Source: Dromaius novaehollandiae (taxonomy: Eukaryota; Chordata; Aves; Casuariiformes; Dromaiidae). From it: a stretch of 64,000 nt of DNA. Made by a program: the position numbers and the translations under genes. Shown here in pieces: positions 15,501 to 30,500 of this stretch. How positions within the stretch are numbered: position 1 is the first letter of the stretch; every line of letters begins with the position of its first letter. The notes beneath the pieces were generated by a model. It was not told the DNA's origin. It saw nothing but the letters and a program-made list of their open reading frames with translations, and made no database searches. The stretch is from positions 23,989,501 through 24,053,500 of the forward strand of contig NC_088110.1 of the NCBI RefSeq assembly GCF_036370855.1. The letters are read 5' to 3'.

Positions 15501-18500
15501 TTTAATGACCAAAAAGTGTTAGCTGGAACACAGTGATCATCATCATTTTGGAAGGCAACATGATTTTTTTCCCCAATACCATTAGCAACTTGTATCAAGA
15601 ATCGTTTTTCACACCAGAAAGGAAAGAGCCTTCAAAAGGGGCTCCATGTCATCATGCTAGCAGCAGGAATGGGACTGCCAGTCTGGGCAAAGAGCTGCTA
15701 CCAAGTGATCACAAAGCAGCAGACCCAAGGTTCCAAACTCAAGCATGGGAAGTAAGTCAGACATTAAAAATACATATTCATAGCTGGAAAGACTACATAG
15801 ATCTGAAAGTTTACAGTCTTCGGGTAGCAGTGGCAAGCAACTTCTGCTGTTGCTTTGGCTAGCGTTAACCATATTTTATTAGTGCAGCTTTTGTAACAGT
15901 CGCTTATGGGTAATTATAACTTGCCCTTCTCCATACCTTCATATTTAGTCTGGTCCACAATCAGCACCCGTAGCTCAGCCAGTTCAGCCTTCAGCTGCTC
16001 AACAGGCTCTTTGGAATGGCTGGTCTCTACTTTTGATTCATCTAGATAAATGAGAGAGAAATGCAACATATTATCCTTGCCTTTGCAGCCAGTTCAGCCT
16101 TCAGCTGCTCAACAGGCTCTTTGGAATGGCTGGTCTCTACTTTTGATTCATCTAGATAAATGAGAGAGAAATGCAACATATTATCCTTGCCTTTGTGTAT
16201 TACATCAGTTTATAAGGTATATTCAGCAATCTTTGCAAATGTTTTCAGTAAAAGCAGTATTCATTTTCCTATAAACTACAACAGAACCCAAAACCATCAA
16301 TCTGCCACATACACAGCTTTGTTTTTACACTCAAAAGATACTATTTGATTAATCATTTATAAGTTTATGCCTGTTTAGGAAATAATTTTGTTTCTTGTCC
16401 TTTAGGGAAGAAAAAAGAAAAAAAAAAAAGTCTCCCTTCAGACTTTCCTTCCTACTTGCTTTAGCTCTCTGCCCCTTACAGAAACATTTGCTCTCCTCAA
16501 AAGACTGGAACCAGAGCTGGAAAATGCAGAGAAGCATTGTAGTGTGAATACTGTGTCATCAGCTTCTCCTCAAGACCAACAATATGTAACATCTCCAGAT
16601 GTAACACGTTAGTCGATTTGGGGATTTTTCTTTGTTAAAAAGAATAAATGAAAGGAAATTCCTTTTACCACTACAAATAAAGTGCCACCAGCAACAAGCT
16701 ACCACAGCACAGCCCCAGAAACCACCAGTGTCTCATACACAGGCCAAAAATAACCTGACCGTAAACAGGAGAAGTAAATAACAAGGTTAAAATGAATAAT
16801 TGTTATAAGAGCACGGTAAAGCAACAAGGCGTTAGGAGACTGCTGCGTCACCTTTATGTGCTAGAGTGAGTACTAATGAACAGGACTGACCAATACGTCA
16901 ATCCTGCCCTGCATCCAGTGTCTGTGCAAGAGGCCCAGGGATGGATTAGGGAGCAGGGATGCAGATTAGGATGCAGGGGATACGGATCAGGCAGATCAGG
17001 ATGCAGGGGACGCAGACCAGGCTGTGCCACTAGAGGTCACTGGCAATTCAAACGCTGCCGCAGAGCTCTGGCTGCCAGTTCTGATCCTGCTGATTCCGCC
17101 ACCAAGGAATTCTTCAGTCCTGCTCGTTGCCAGGACAACCCTCAGGAGCCAGACTGCTGCATAGCTGCTATTTAGCAGCACTGCTCCGCCACATCCCTCT
17201 AAAGCCTCAGCATCTTCAGAAAGCTTCAAGCATCCAAAGTGTCCTGAGCAGGAGTCAATTAGGGATTTATCTCTGTACGTGGACTATACTTATCACTGAC
17301 ACGCTCTGCAAGTAATCGCCGTTCACTAGCCTGATCTTTTTGTTTTGTATAAATTTATGTTGAGGATTTGCCCACTTTAAGACGCAAGTATTTGAAAAAC
17401 CCATTTGCTGAAAAATATAGAATAGCTCATTAAATACATGTTACTCTCACACACACTGCCAGTAATGTGGCTAGTGATGAGATCTGAAATTAGAGCCCCT
17501 CCTCAAACACACATAAACTATCAACTGCAATCCCCTTATTGCTGGCTCCATTCCTCCTGTTCTCCCATATCCTGCACAGTCATGCACAGTAATCCATTCT
17601 TCAAAAGAGACAATGGTGAGTTCAGAGAGCAGAAGTGCCTTTATCCAAGGGATCAACACAGCAGGTCGACACCCTGACTAGCTGGAGCTGGGAAGCGTTC
17701 AGGCTGCAAACGCTGATTCATGTAGATGTATCCGAGCGAGATTTAAATCAGCTAGCTCAGGCATCGTTTGCAACCTCAGCAGAGCAGAGCTCCACATGGA
17801 CTGCAAAAATCCCACCCAAGCAGGACAGGCAAAGAAAGCCAGTACAGCAGTAGCTGTTTAATACCTCTATAAGACATAAATAACATGCACATATTTACAT
17901 ACAGATTAGAGATCTGTATTTTTTTTTCTTTTTTCTGTAAATTTTTAATTCAGGAGAGCCTCATCTGAAATATTAACTTTTCTTCAAATTAATGCATGAA
18001 TGACTGGGTGGGGGGAGGTTGTTTGTTTTTACCTTGTAAGATTTTCTCTTTCATAGCACAACAAGCTTGTATGTATGTGGAGTACAAGTTTGATGGTATT
18101 TTATCAGCTCTGTAACAGAGGGGGGGAAAAAAAGGCATTTATTCTACGACATAACCACATTCAAACTTCAGAGTTATTAAATATAAGCATAAGCAACAGC
18201 TATGGTATGAAATGCAATTACAGAGGTTTCACAGCACATACAGCATTTGAAGCATTTTTTAAATCATCATCCAACCTGAGGGCCAGATATTTATACCCTA
18301 TGCTTTAATAGCAAGTATTATACACATGTAACATACTATTCATACAACACTGTGTGTGTTATACACAGGCACTAATACACTTTTATGTGATCTTAGTCAT
18401 ATACTACATAAGAAATATGCAAGTTATGTGACAGGCAGTACTGACATCTCAAATGCAGCATGTGATGGAGATCAAAGTTTGACCTCCAGCACCTGCTGGG

Positions 18501-21500
18501 AAGGCACACAGTACTAAAATATATTACATTAGGCTGCGTAAAATTCAGCAGCTTCTCTTACAACTTCAATTTAAAAATAAGATCCAATCTTGTTAGTCAG
18601 GCTGGAATTACAAGGCAGGACCAAACGCCTCATTTGTAGGCAGCGTTACAGACATTTTTGCCATGATAAGCTACAGAAGAATTACTGGATTTAAAACAAA
18701 GCTGTTCCTTCAGTACAGAAAAGCACTTTTAAACATGCATACAGGACAAGCTTGAGTTTTGAGAGGGGTTGTGTTCTCCTGGGGCATTATCCTACTGTCC
18801 CATAAAAACAGCTCTTGAGGCATTAACACACTAAGTTTTATCTTCCCCTTCTCCCACATCCCTTCCCAAAGAAAGGAGTTCTATCACAGCGGGTCTCATC
18901 ATCTTATTGAAATGTTATATTCCGTAGTATCCTCTAGAGTTTGCATAAAAATATCTAACCTGGAGTCAGAGGGCTGCATGTAATTCCTTCTAGAAAATGG
19001 TTTTAAAGCAGCTAGAGGACTAATTAGAGAACTGAAGACATTCATATATGCAGATAAGCTATCCCATCCACAACCTGCAAGGCACAAATGAGCCTGGTTG
19101 TGAAGCCACGCCAAGCGGATGAGCCAACACACAGTGGTTTGCAAACAAGGTGTCAAAGCCTCAGATAATCTGATGTAAAAATCAAACATTCTGAAGACAA
19201 AGTCCAGAAGCACAGAAAACAACACTGGGAATTCTCAATACCTCTTTAAAGAGTCTATAAAAACCATGTGCACATCTGGGGTTTTAGGGAGCTGCAATAG
19301 AAAAGCAGGCAGGTTAGGAGTGAGTCACCTTTCTACAAACACATTTCTAAATGGGAGGATCAGAAAGACAAATACTAACCACACGTGGCCTAAGCAAAGC
19401 AGGAAGAAACCAGGAGGTATAATATGGTCGTCTGAAAATACTGAAATGGAGGATAAAGATAACAAAATATTAACAATCCCAAAGCAGTAAATTGCCATTT
19501 CGTTACCTCAAGAATTAGTCGGGTTCCTGAAAATAAGAAATATCATAGTAACCACGAATAATCACAGAAAAATATCAAGTTCAGATTAGTCCAAAAATTA
19601 TTCTTTAGTTTTGCTTTTTAATTTTTATAATAATGGTAGACTCCTCTTGCAGGTATGCATATGCCTTTTTATCCACTGCAGAAAAAGCCTCAATTTAGAT
19701 GACTACTGAGGAAGTGGATAACATGTAAAGAATTTCTCAAGTCTTCCTTTGCTCACATGCTTAATTTTACTTCTGCTTTGTTATTTTGATTTGGACTCTA
19801 CTTTCCTTTTCTTTTCTTTTTTAATTTCTTTTTCTTTATTTTTTTTAAGTTAAAAAAGTTTTGAGAAGCACACAGTACCTGGCTTCTATTACAGACGTTG
19901 GGATCTTCCTCGTGTTTTCAAATATCTGAATGGCCTTTTCAACATCACGGAGTGCCTGGCCCTGGGGCTAGCTCACACAAGTAGCAAGGAGAGAAAGATG
20001 TTGTGAGAAATCAATGATGACAGTCATCTTTCCTGCTGGTTCTGTAGGGTTAGTAATAGTTGTCTGTGCTGTGAAGGGAAGTGACTGAATAACAAGAACT
20101 ACCTGATATGCAAAGTAAAATTGAAAGATAGAAAAGACGGGGCCTGAAACATCAGCCTGCCTTGATAAGGCTCTCCTACATAACAGCTATTCTGGGTCAG
20201 CCCAAACATCCGTGTAGTTCTGCGTCCAACTCCTACAGCGAGCAGCGGATCCTCCTGTTTAACAGCCCTCCGTGGGGACAATATCATTTCTGTTCTGAAT
20301 TAGTTGTATTGTTAAACCTGTTTTATTTCATACACTTTGAATTAGGACCAATATTCTTCACTTCCAGCCCATGCTACTAGAACTGCACTCCACGCAGAGG
20401 GACTTTGGCCCTGGGTTTCTCTTTTTCAAGCTGTAGGACACCTTAAACTGCAACAACTTATGGCAGTTTCTTAACTGACAAACAGATCAGACACACTTGG
20501 AAGAAATTAAATGAAATTTTCACTTGGGAGTTTCAATTCAGAGGACTAGATTTCATTGTTGTATATTCACTTACCCTAACACCAGCCTGTATTTCATGTA
20601 CTTCAGTTAACTGACAGTATAAGCAAAGAAACTACATTTGTTGTCTCCTGTCCTCCTAATCTGCCATACTGTTTTAGCTGGTGATCCAAATATAGAAAGA
20701 AATGCAATTCAAAAGGAACAACAAAGCCAAAAGTTCCCCTTCCAACTACTATTATTCAATATACAACAATGAACAAGAAAGAGTGAAACTGCAGTCTGTA
20801 GATCCCTCCCCCCAAATCTCCTTTAAATAGGAACATTTTGAATACAACACCAAACAGGTGCTATGCAGTATTGAAGAGAACTGAGCATGCTTTCCCATGC
20901 AGTCAAATCATTAGGTGCAAACCCACACGGGGGAATGTCACCACTGTAACTGGTTGGTCTACTGGCAGCCCAGTTTCCTGCAGATCCGTGCTCTGCATCT
21001 ACCCATCTCAGTAACCTCACTTCCCCTCAGCATACAACACCTTGTTCCTTACATCCTTACAACCTCTCCTTGTTCCTTACATCTCCCCTAAATTCTCTGA
21101 CAGAATCTTCCATTTATTTCATATATCCCACAATAGAGGATGGGGAAGAGGCAGGCAGCACTCTGTGGCTCCAAACAACCCATGCTGACTGGCTAGCTAA
21201 CATAGGTGTTGCTCGGCCAGAAGCTGCCTAACTGTTCAGTTCCTCTGCAGCCTCCCTCTGGAAATACTCGTCAGGGTCTGTCTGTCCTCTCTGCAGGACT
21301 GGTTTTCATAAAACATAGGAAAAGTTTCCATATTTGTGACCTCCAAGCCCTCTATCTTAAAGCTGGAGATCTGGCAACATGCTCAAACTTGGAGGGAATG
21401 GCAGACAGGAGGACAACATAAACATAGCTGATTAGAAAACTTTCAACTAGTACCTGCACAGATTCATCTGTGGAAGATAAATCTTCATAGAGCCCCATGT

Positions 21501-24500
21501 CTTCTATAGCAACCTGTGTGAGGTTACAGAGAGATGGACGTTGTCACATTGTCACAGCCACTATTTTGACAGATCTGGAAAAATCTTTTTTCAAACAGAC
21601 AACTTTTACTAACCTTGAGGTCAGCCAGTCTGGTTTTAGCCAGAGTGATGTACTCCAAGAGGATAGACCGATGTTTTGTTGGCACAAAAGGGGGGTACAT
21701 TATATGGACCTGAAATGTAATGTTCAAAACAAAATTTGCCATTTTTATAGGAAATGACTGTCAACTCCTGATTCATTTTTACACTCATTTACCTCAAAGA
21801 TTCCCCAAAGAGGACAATGTTATTGCCTGTTATACGAAAATCCAGTTTCATGGCAAATGAAACCTTTTCCCAACAAAAATCACCAAAGTGCTTAAACTTA
21901 GCTGCGTGAAAGGAATTCACCTTCTTGTCGAGGAAATAGACTCTTGTACTAGCTTTTTTCAGGGGGAAAATATTTTGAGTAATGTATCAGAAGTAATGCA
22001 ATTATTATAATAACAATAATAATATACTGAACCTAGTCAAAGGTACATAATGCAATTACTATAATAACAACAATATGTTGAACCTAGTCAAAGGCACAAA
22101 TATGTTAAGTGGTGCAGTTCTGTTTCAGTCTTTAGAAAACAACCTGTTAGCTGCTTCTCACCTTCAAGTATGGGGCTGCTTCAAAGGGTACCAGCTCTGA
22201 CAGGAACTCAAAAAGGAAGACCAGCGCCTTCTTACTGCTCCCATGATGACCCCCAGCATTCCCAAAGGAAGCCTGAAAGACGGAAAACGACAAAGCTTTC
22301 TTTCGGTGGGGAGAGAATCACATCCCAGCACTGTGTTAAACTCAGCACAGAAATCTCAGCTATTATAGACTTTTTTTTTTTTTTTTGAAATAAAGAGACA
22401 CTTTCTGGAGAAAAATCTCTGGAGAACACTTATAGAAGTTTCCACAGAAGTTTTTTTAAGTTTCTTTTTCGATTTCCAGAAAACCTGCTACGTTAAACTC
22501 AAAGTTCATACTGATGTGGTACAACAAGAACGTTTATAGTAGTTAAACAAGCAACACCAAAATGCCCCAAAGGACTGAGATTCATCAGAGAACAGCAAAC
22601 ATGCAGGTTTCTACACAGCATTATCAGGGCGTTATAAGGAAAATAAGCCAGTCTGAGACCATACAAAACATAACTAGTTTACTTTCTGATACCTCCTAAA
22701 CACTTTATCAACAAAGGCTCATGTGATATTTGCAAACTCACACAAAGCAATTTACAGTATGAAGTATGCACTTGTTTACAACTAAAAGCTAACGACCCAT
22801 TATCTATAAGGTCAGCAAACATACCAATTACAGCTATATGTATGCATACATCCAGGAAACAGGAATGCTTCACGTGCAATAACCCACAACTTACGCAATA
22901 ACAATACTGCCGTTCATCGAGATACCGTAATACATACAAAATTACAATTGTAACAGGAATGACACATCTGCATTCCTGACCAATAATTACAGAACTCAAG
23001 AGCGATGTGAAAGATGAAAGAAGGGGAGACCAAATAAAGCCAAGAAAATATTTCCTTTGCAAACACAAAGGAAGTAATAAATATTAAACTATTCCTAATA
23101 CCAAGATGATTGCTTGTTACTTTTTTTTTTTTTTAATTCCTGGCTGGTCTTGTCTGACATTAGCCTTTTCCTGCCTAGTAACACACTCCGTATGCGTTTC
23201 TTGCATATATGGAACAAAGATCACTATGCCTCATTTAGTCTTACCTTAAACCATTCAGAGTAAGGCATGAACACAGCAGGGCCCTCTAGAGCAGCCTGAC
23301 GAGCTATCAGGAATGCAGTGATCATATTTTCCATATCATAATTTTCAAAGGCCTTTATCAGCAGACAACTCAGTAGATCTAGAAACACAAAAATAACAAC
23401 CTCGGACTTCGCTCTTGACAATTGTGCTGGAATTTTCTATAGTAAATGAAGACAAATATCTGTGACGAAACATCTGCCAGGAAAAGGAGGACATGCATTG
23501 CAGCTTGGAGAACCTTTGAGACTCATTCATATCTTTTCATGCATCCGAAAGGCATTTTCAACACTCAGCAAGTACTCTAGGATTTCAACCTCCAAGAGTT
23601 GCGTGGAGTCCGGCAATTAAATAATCAGTAAGATACTCAGAAAAACAGGGTCTGACAGTAAAGGTGAGACAGAAGAACTAAGCTTCAGTAACCACTACTT
23701 CAAATGAAGCTAGTTTTTGAATAACCATTCTTTGCTGTATATTAAATTTGAGAAACATCAGGCACAAGGTTTAGCACTCATGTCACAGCTGACTTTGAAT
23801 ACCTGAATGGAAAGGCAGAGTTCCTGTTGTTCCTTCCCCTGGGCTACAGGAATCTCAAAATAGCAAGTACAAACCCAACGCTACACCAGTCAGTGTGATT
23901 TCTCTGTTCAGTATCTGAGAAGCAATGAGCACTTATTAGCTTCCAAGGTTACAAATACCTACTTACCTTTGAACAGCTGCGCTGCTTCAGCCTGGCAGAT
24001 TACCAGTGTGGAAACACAGGAGAGCACATGCTGCCAGTTCACTTCATGAGCCTCCAGAACTTGCTGCAGCTGGCAGATCGACTCCTTTGCACTGAATGCC
24101 ACAAACAGCTGGAAGATAGTGATAGCAATTTGCTTTAGCTATGACATATAGCCTTCTGCAACAGTGAAATACACAGTGAAGATTAATATGCAGGTGCCTT
24201 TTGCATGATTTTTGAAAGAGACATCTTGCATGCATGTTTCACATCAGCTTTCCTGGGCCAGATACCTTTCTGGTTTTGAACCTGAGCTGGCGAAAATAAA
24301 CAGCAATCTCCACTTTTTTTTTCAGAAGTGGCATCACATTCTATAACAGTGAAAATCCACATCTTTCATTATCTTTGTTCTCATCAAGAACCTTGCACGA
24401 ACAAAAATCTCTTTAGTACTTCTTCTTCATGCTACATCCTGCCAGCAACTCCTGGCAGCTGATTCAGATTCTGCAAATTTTTAATAATCCCATTTCTGCC

Positions 24501-27500
24501 AGAGAGCAATTGTAACAAAAGCAACAGAGGTTTTCAGAAATATCACTGAATATAAACCAATATAATAGTGTTTGAAAAAACAGGAAGACATACTTTGCGA
24601 TATAAGGTAGTAAGCAGTGAGCAAGTTCTTGTAAAGGTCCACTCTCTCTGCATATGGATGGCATCAGACACTGTACCCAGAAAGAGAAAAAAAGTTTGCT
24701 CTTCAGCAATAGATTTAAAAAACAAAACAAACCCAAAATACTCCAACACACACATCAAAACACAAGATTTCCCTCTAGCTTTGACAGCCAGATACATTGC
24801 AAATTGCTTGCCGAAACCTTCCTTGCCCGTTCACCTTTGGAACACAGGCTATGGAAACAGGGACTCTGCCATTTCACTCCACTACTGTAATCTCAAAGCC
24901 ATTCTGGAGCTCATATGTTCATAGGCAAACATAATGAATGCATGCACAGAGAACCAGCAAGGAGTCATTTTGATAATCTCTTTCAACTGGAAGCCAGCAA
25001 TGATGATACAGGTCTTCCATCAACAGGTAAGTAGCTCTAGATCATAGTTCAGAGTGATTATTTTACCAGAGATTCTGCAGCTCAAACATATTTCTTCCTA
25101 AAAACATCAGGTTTCACAATTAACAGTCACAGACTAGAAACCTTCCTGCCTTTATACCTGATCTACCAAAATGAACCACAAAGACACCCAGTCAGCAGAG
25201 AAGGACCATGCTGTGTGCTTAAAACCAAACATGCAGGGGCCAGTTTATTCTACCCCCGAGCTCTGCGGTACCAGCTCTCCCACCCAGCTTCTCGACTTCT
25301 TTGCCCAAAACTCCTCTCAGAACTCAGAACTCTCCCATGTCTGCCAGTAAAGACTGCCATCAGATGTCACTCCAAGCATCTGTTCATTACCCATGGGCTG
25401 AAGCTCTGTTTGAAAGAACCGATTTATTCATCTAAAGCCCAGAGTATGAATCTTTGGTCTTCTCTGGCGCTGTACTTATACAGCTCCCAAGGACAGAGCC
25501 GGAGAGTCAGGCAGCACCACCGGCTCGACATCCCCCAGGGCAGACCCATTCGGTGAGGCCTCAGCGGATGGAGCTCCTGACCCACCGCAATAATCAACCC
25601 TGGAGAGACAATTACTTCTCCCCACCGATTCCTACCTTTCAACAGAGGGTTGTAGGTGAGAACCTCAGTCAGCGTGTGTCTAAAAAACTGCTGCAGGGAA
25701 TCAGGATGAACTGCATTTTTATACATTGTCACATTGAACACATTTAGCCTACAAACGAAATAAAGAAATATTCAGAAACAAAATACAAGATCCATGATCA
25801 ACAAGGTACTGATCATGACTGACTCATTCTTTCTCTACATCTATCTTATCAAACTGCCAGAGAAAAATACTTTCTTTTATGTATTTTTAAAGTCTATTGG
25901 TTAATTCATCATTATTAAGCTATCATATTTACAAACTTGAAGCAAACGTACACCCCTGCACAGGATGGGAATAGAGGCTAACATGTACAAAGTGCTTAGA
26001 CAAAATGGGTTTGGAAGCAAGAATTCGAGGAGGAGCTGATGGCACCTTCCAGGTGTTTCTGCTCAGAAGTAGGGTGAGAAAAGCTGACAGGATAAACTCA
26101 CAGCATGCGAAGAGGGGACTTCAAGATTAGTTCCAATGCTGCCGAAAGACTCTTTAGTGCCTTACGTACATCTTATATGCACCGTCACTTGGTTTAGTTA
26201 CTACATTTTATTAGGGAGGAGAATACTAAATATAAGTGGCACTGGAGAAAGATGAAAATAGACATCCACCCAGTTTCAGTAACTAGTGTAACAGTGGACA
26301 AGAAAAATCTTCCTGACATTATGCAGAGGAATATTGTTTCTTACCAGCACCCCATAGCTTGCAACTTGGAAACATCTTCCTGCTTCTCTTTACCAACAGC
26401 ATCGAGCACCCCTAGTATCCCAAAGAAATCAAATGAGAGAAATGGAAATGGAAGGAACTGTGACAATACAACATGGAGAAACTATGCGGAACGAGCAATC
26501 CGTGCATCTTTAAGAAGGTGACCCCATTAGGGAAATGGGCAGAAGCCATTCAAGGTCATTAAATTCTTATGAAAATTTCTCAAAGCAACATAAGGGCTCA
26601 AAAACTATTAACACTAACCTTGAACCACTTCAAAAGCATCCCCAGGAACGTGCTAATAATTAAACCATCTAAAAATGCACATGAATTAATATTTAATTTC
26701 CAAACCCAATCCTAATTGTGCAGTGCATCTGCTAGTGTAAGCACTGCAAAGCTGCACTCCAGAAGAGAAAAAACTGTCTGGAGGCAGGGATTTCCACAGG
26801 TAAGATTTATATTAACAATCCCTTGAAATCATGTTCTTATCCACCCACGTCAAACAAGCAATGAGAGAATGCTGCTGTGAATGCCACACATTTGTAACAG
26901 CAGTGAGATGTCACCATGTTACATTTAGTGTTACTTAGCAGCATTTCTTCAAAAGCTAGGCCTGCTCCTAAATGACTGGCAGAGTTCAAAAACACTAGCA
27001 GCTTGCACAGCATATTGCCTTAACATCAGACTACACAAAGCCCATGTGCTTAGAGAGATCCTTCGCTTTACACCCTGCGGCAACAGCAGTTTGGTTTCTT
27101 GTCCCATCCTACCTTCAAAAGCCTCCTCTTTTAACAGTGGAAAAGGTTTGGGGACGAGGGGGGGGTTCTTTAGGACTGTCTCAGTGAAGCACTCTGAAAT
27201 CTACTGAACCGAGGCAGCAGAATATGTGTCCCTCACGTGCCTTTTGGAAGGCAGTCCACAGCACTAATGAGCAATACTCTCCTCCCCTGCAGAAGAATAC
27301 TTCAAGGTTAAGTAGGGGAGAATAGAGAAAAGGAGATAAACTCTGCTTATCCTTAGGCACAGGAGTTCACTATAGCAAGATCGTTAATTTGAAGCAGAGT
27401 GCTCCCATCCTACTCTCAGCCTGTCCTTCTCCTCCTGTGAATGTCTTTATGAATCCTAAATTATTTTGCATAAAGCATCCTAATGTTCTTCAAAGCAGCT

Positions 27501-30500
27501 GATTAGTTATTAAGTGAAACCCTTCAAAGGTAACCCAAAAGTATACACTAACAAAAATTCTTGTATAAAACTTGCTTCATACATTTTCACATGCATAGAC
27601 CAAGCCAGTCAGCAGCAGCACAGGCTGTTCGAATGAGAAGGTCATATGAAGAGCAGGTGAGCAGACTCAGACCTGCGACTCCCAGCAGCTCTTACTGCTT
27701 CCCTTTTTAGAATTACTCTGCAAGGCGTGTAAGGCATCCCGGTCTACAGACAGGGCTCTCTGGAAGACAGGGCACAAGGGATCAGGCTGCTGGTGCTCAC
27801 ATGGAGAGATGCAGAAGGCACAGCAGTAGCCCTTGTGTTACGTCCTGGCTTTCAGTAATTTTACAACAAAATGAAAGCACTAATTTTTACAGTAGCACTG
27901 AGCATGTTGCTAAAACTTGCCAGCAAGAAAAGTGGTAAAGCACTGTCACTAAGGAGACAGAAAAGCAACCACAGCCATACAGTAGGATTAGACTTATATC
28001 CTGGTCTAAAGCACATGAAGAGTAGTAAGTGAATGCTTCCTCTGCAGACAAGGCTGTTCAGCAGATACAGCAACTTACCACGAAGCTCATCTGTGACACG
28101 ACAGAAAAAAACAAACCTGATGTGTGTTTAATCTTTTTGCATTAGGATTTGCAATGCAAATCAGGCACTACTATGACTCAGCTCTCAGCAACATCATCAT
28201 GACTGTCCAGGACGCAACAGGTATATTGTCCCTGGGACAATTCTTGAAGATTGGCCATTTAAAGACTAAAAATATATATTAGATGACTTTGCTCAGCATA
28301 AAAAAAAATTGTTTTCACAAACCATTGGTCTGCAAATCCAAATCATGAGTCAGGAATAGCTTACTTGGATGTAACTCAGTAAATTCAACATTTAATGTAC
28401 TAAGCAGAGTAAATTATCCCAGCTTAATCTCTGCCTTACAATAGATTGGACTGCTTCCAATCAAGCTTGTTTAAAAACAGCTCAGATATCTTTACCTGAT
28501 GATGCAGCTAGGAGTGTCAAAAAGAGCTAGCATAAAAGGCAAGGAATTATCTGCAGTGTGAGAAGAAACTCACTTTACAGGAGAGAAGGGGAACTAGAGA
28601 CACAAAGGCAGTGATATAAATATAATGCACAATACAGGAAAAGCACCCTAGGCAAAGGACTTCTCCAAGCCCTTAAAGATTTAGCAAAGAACAAGGAATG
28701 TAAGTCTAGAAAGAACAATAATTGCACAAAGTTACAGATAACAAAAACACTTACATGTCAACATTCTTTGTAAAACAGCATGACAGATCTGTTTAAAATT
28801 GACAAATTAAGACCATTTAGTGTTTAGAAGAGCTATAATTCTATGCAGAAAAGGTAAACTGACTCAAAAATTGTTATCCCTTTTACTTTAAAGATTAACT
28901 TTTACCACAGGCTTTACTGTAGAAGAGATGCAACAGACAGACAGACAGACAAGCATTTTCCATGTTTATCAGCATTCCATGCTTCACATTAAAATGGAAA
29001 AAAGCAATCGAGGTGAAACCAAGGAAGATAAAATGACAGGCCCTTGACAGGTCACCTTGGAGGAGCTTTCAAAAATAAGAAAGAAAATCTCTGTCCTGGT
29101 TTCACCATTTCCTCCTCACCCACTCCAGCACATGGGACACTGCCCTTTGATTGTTGCTCTAAACTCAGATTTATTCATGTTCAGCAATGCACAGACATAT
29201 ACAATGGAACTACTCTTTTAAATAACCATTTGTAAATAGTTTAATTTTGCCCTTACATGGGGGACCTTCTTGAATTCCAACTTCCTTCCCAGTTCCGAAG
29301 TTTGCTGAAAGCCATTCTGAAGAAACATGATCACAAAGTCTGCAAATCAAGGAATTGGTGCTTCAGCATCCTTTTTCAGTAAAGATATTCTGCCCTGTTG
29401 CCTCCCCATCAGTCTCCCAAAAGGATTCATGCCTGAAAAGCATCATTCTCAATACAGCACAGTCAGCAAGTCTGCTCAGTTCTCAGTTACTTCTTGGAGT
29501 AAAATCACTCCCGGCAAAAAGACCCAGAAGGATCAATGACAAATGCCACATGGAAACTTTACAAAAAAAGAAAGACCAAGCAATTTACAGCTCTCACGGT
29601 CTATTATCACTCATCACTGTAGAACTCATACAGATTGTACCTGACCAACTGCACTAGTCCAAATGTCTGACTACAGCCCTCCTATCAAATTGCTTAGGGA
29701 TTTTTTCTGAATCGAAATGCAAAGTAAATAATAGAAAACGATGGGACGGGGGGAATGGAATTGTTAAGCTTTTCTGGTCCAAAAAATCCTGGCAGAAGTG
29801 CCATGCTCTTGATTGAGATCATGCCCCATACACCTTGCAACTACACTTGCTTGTGATACCATATTATAAAAGGATATAGAAATTCAAACCAATTTTTGCT
29901 GATGGGAAAGAGTTTGAAAAATTCACCAAATATAAAAATATACTCCCCTCACTGAAACCATGCAAGAAAAGAAGGCAAAGTGAGGCCTCCGTTCTCATCC
30001 CTCTGAGCTTCTGACTTGTACAGCCTGCTGCAGACTCCGAAGATGAGCAGTCTGACCTCTACTTTACCAACGCCCAGTTCAGTGCCTTGCCTGTGAGAAT
30101 GTGCCCAGAACGCTCCACATCCTGGGAGGACTCTTCTGTCTGCTCACAAAGGCCACAAAGGCTGCTGCACAGCCACTCCACCACAGCAGGAATGTCTGGG
30201 TTGCTGAGAACAAAAAAAAGCATATTCAGTTCAATACTCTTATTTTTTGTGATGCTTGGTTTCTTTGCTCCATCATCTTCTTGGACGCAGGAAAGGGCAG
30301 AGTCCCACACAGATGGCTCTAGATGTGGCATTTCATTTCTTTAACTCGGGCCACCAGAGCTTTATTTGCTCCATAAACGAGTGTAAAACAAACACATCCA
30401 AAGAAAAGGAACTCATATTTAAACTGTGTGTTCAAATACTTCCCCATCTCTGACATTAAAATATTTCCATTAAAAAAAATTGTTGGAAGAAAATATTATA

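Noticed and set aside
19505-19524. 20-nt segment with acceptor- and donor-like flanks in FANCA intron 18
   Set aside because: It contains an in-frame stop in the only phase allowed by exon 18, and the true exon 19 was found at 19380-19440 with full homology.
30068-30090. GT donor (TTG|GTAAAG) as the end of FANCA exon 7
   Set aside because: It would lengthen the exon by 23 nt and shift exon 8 to a frame with a stop at its third codon. The GC donor gives the human length and correct frame.
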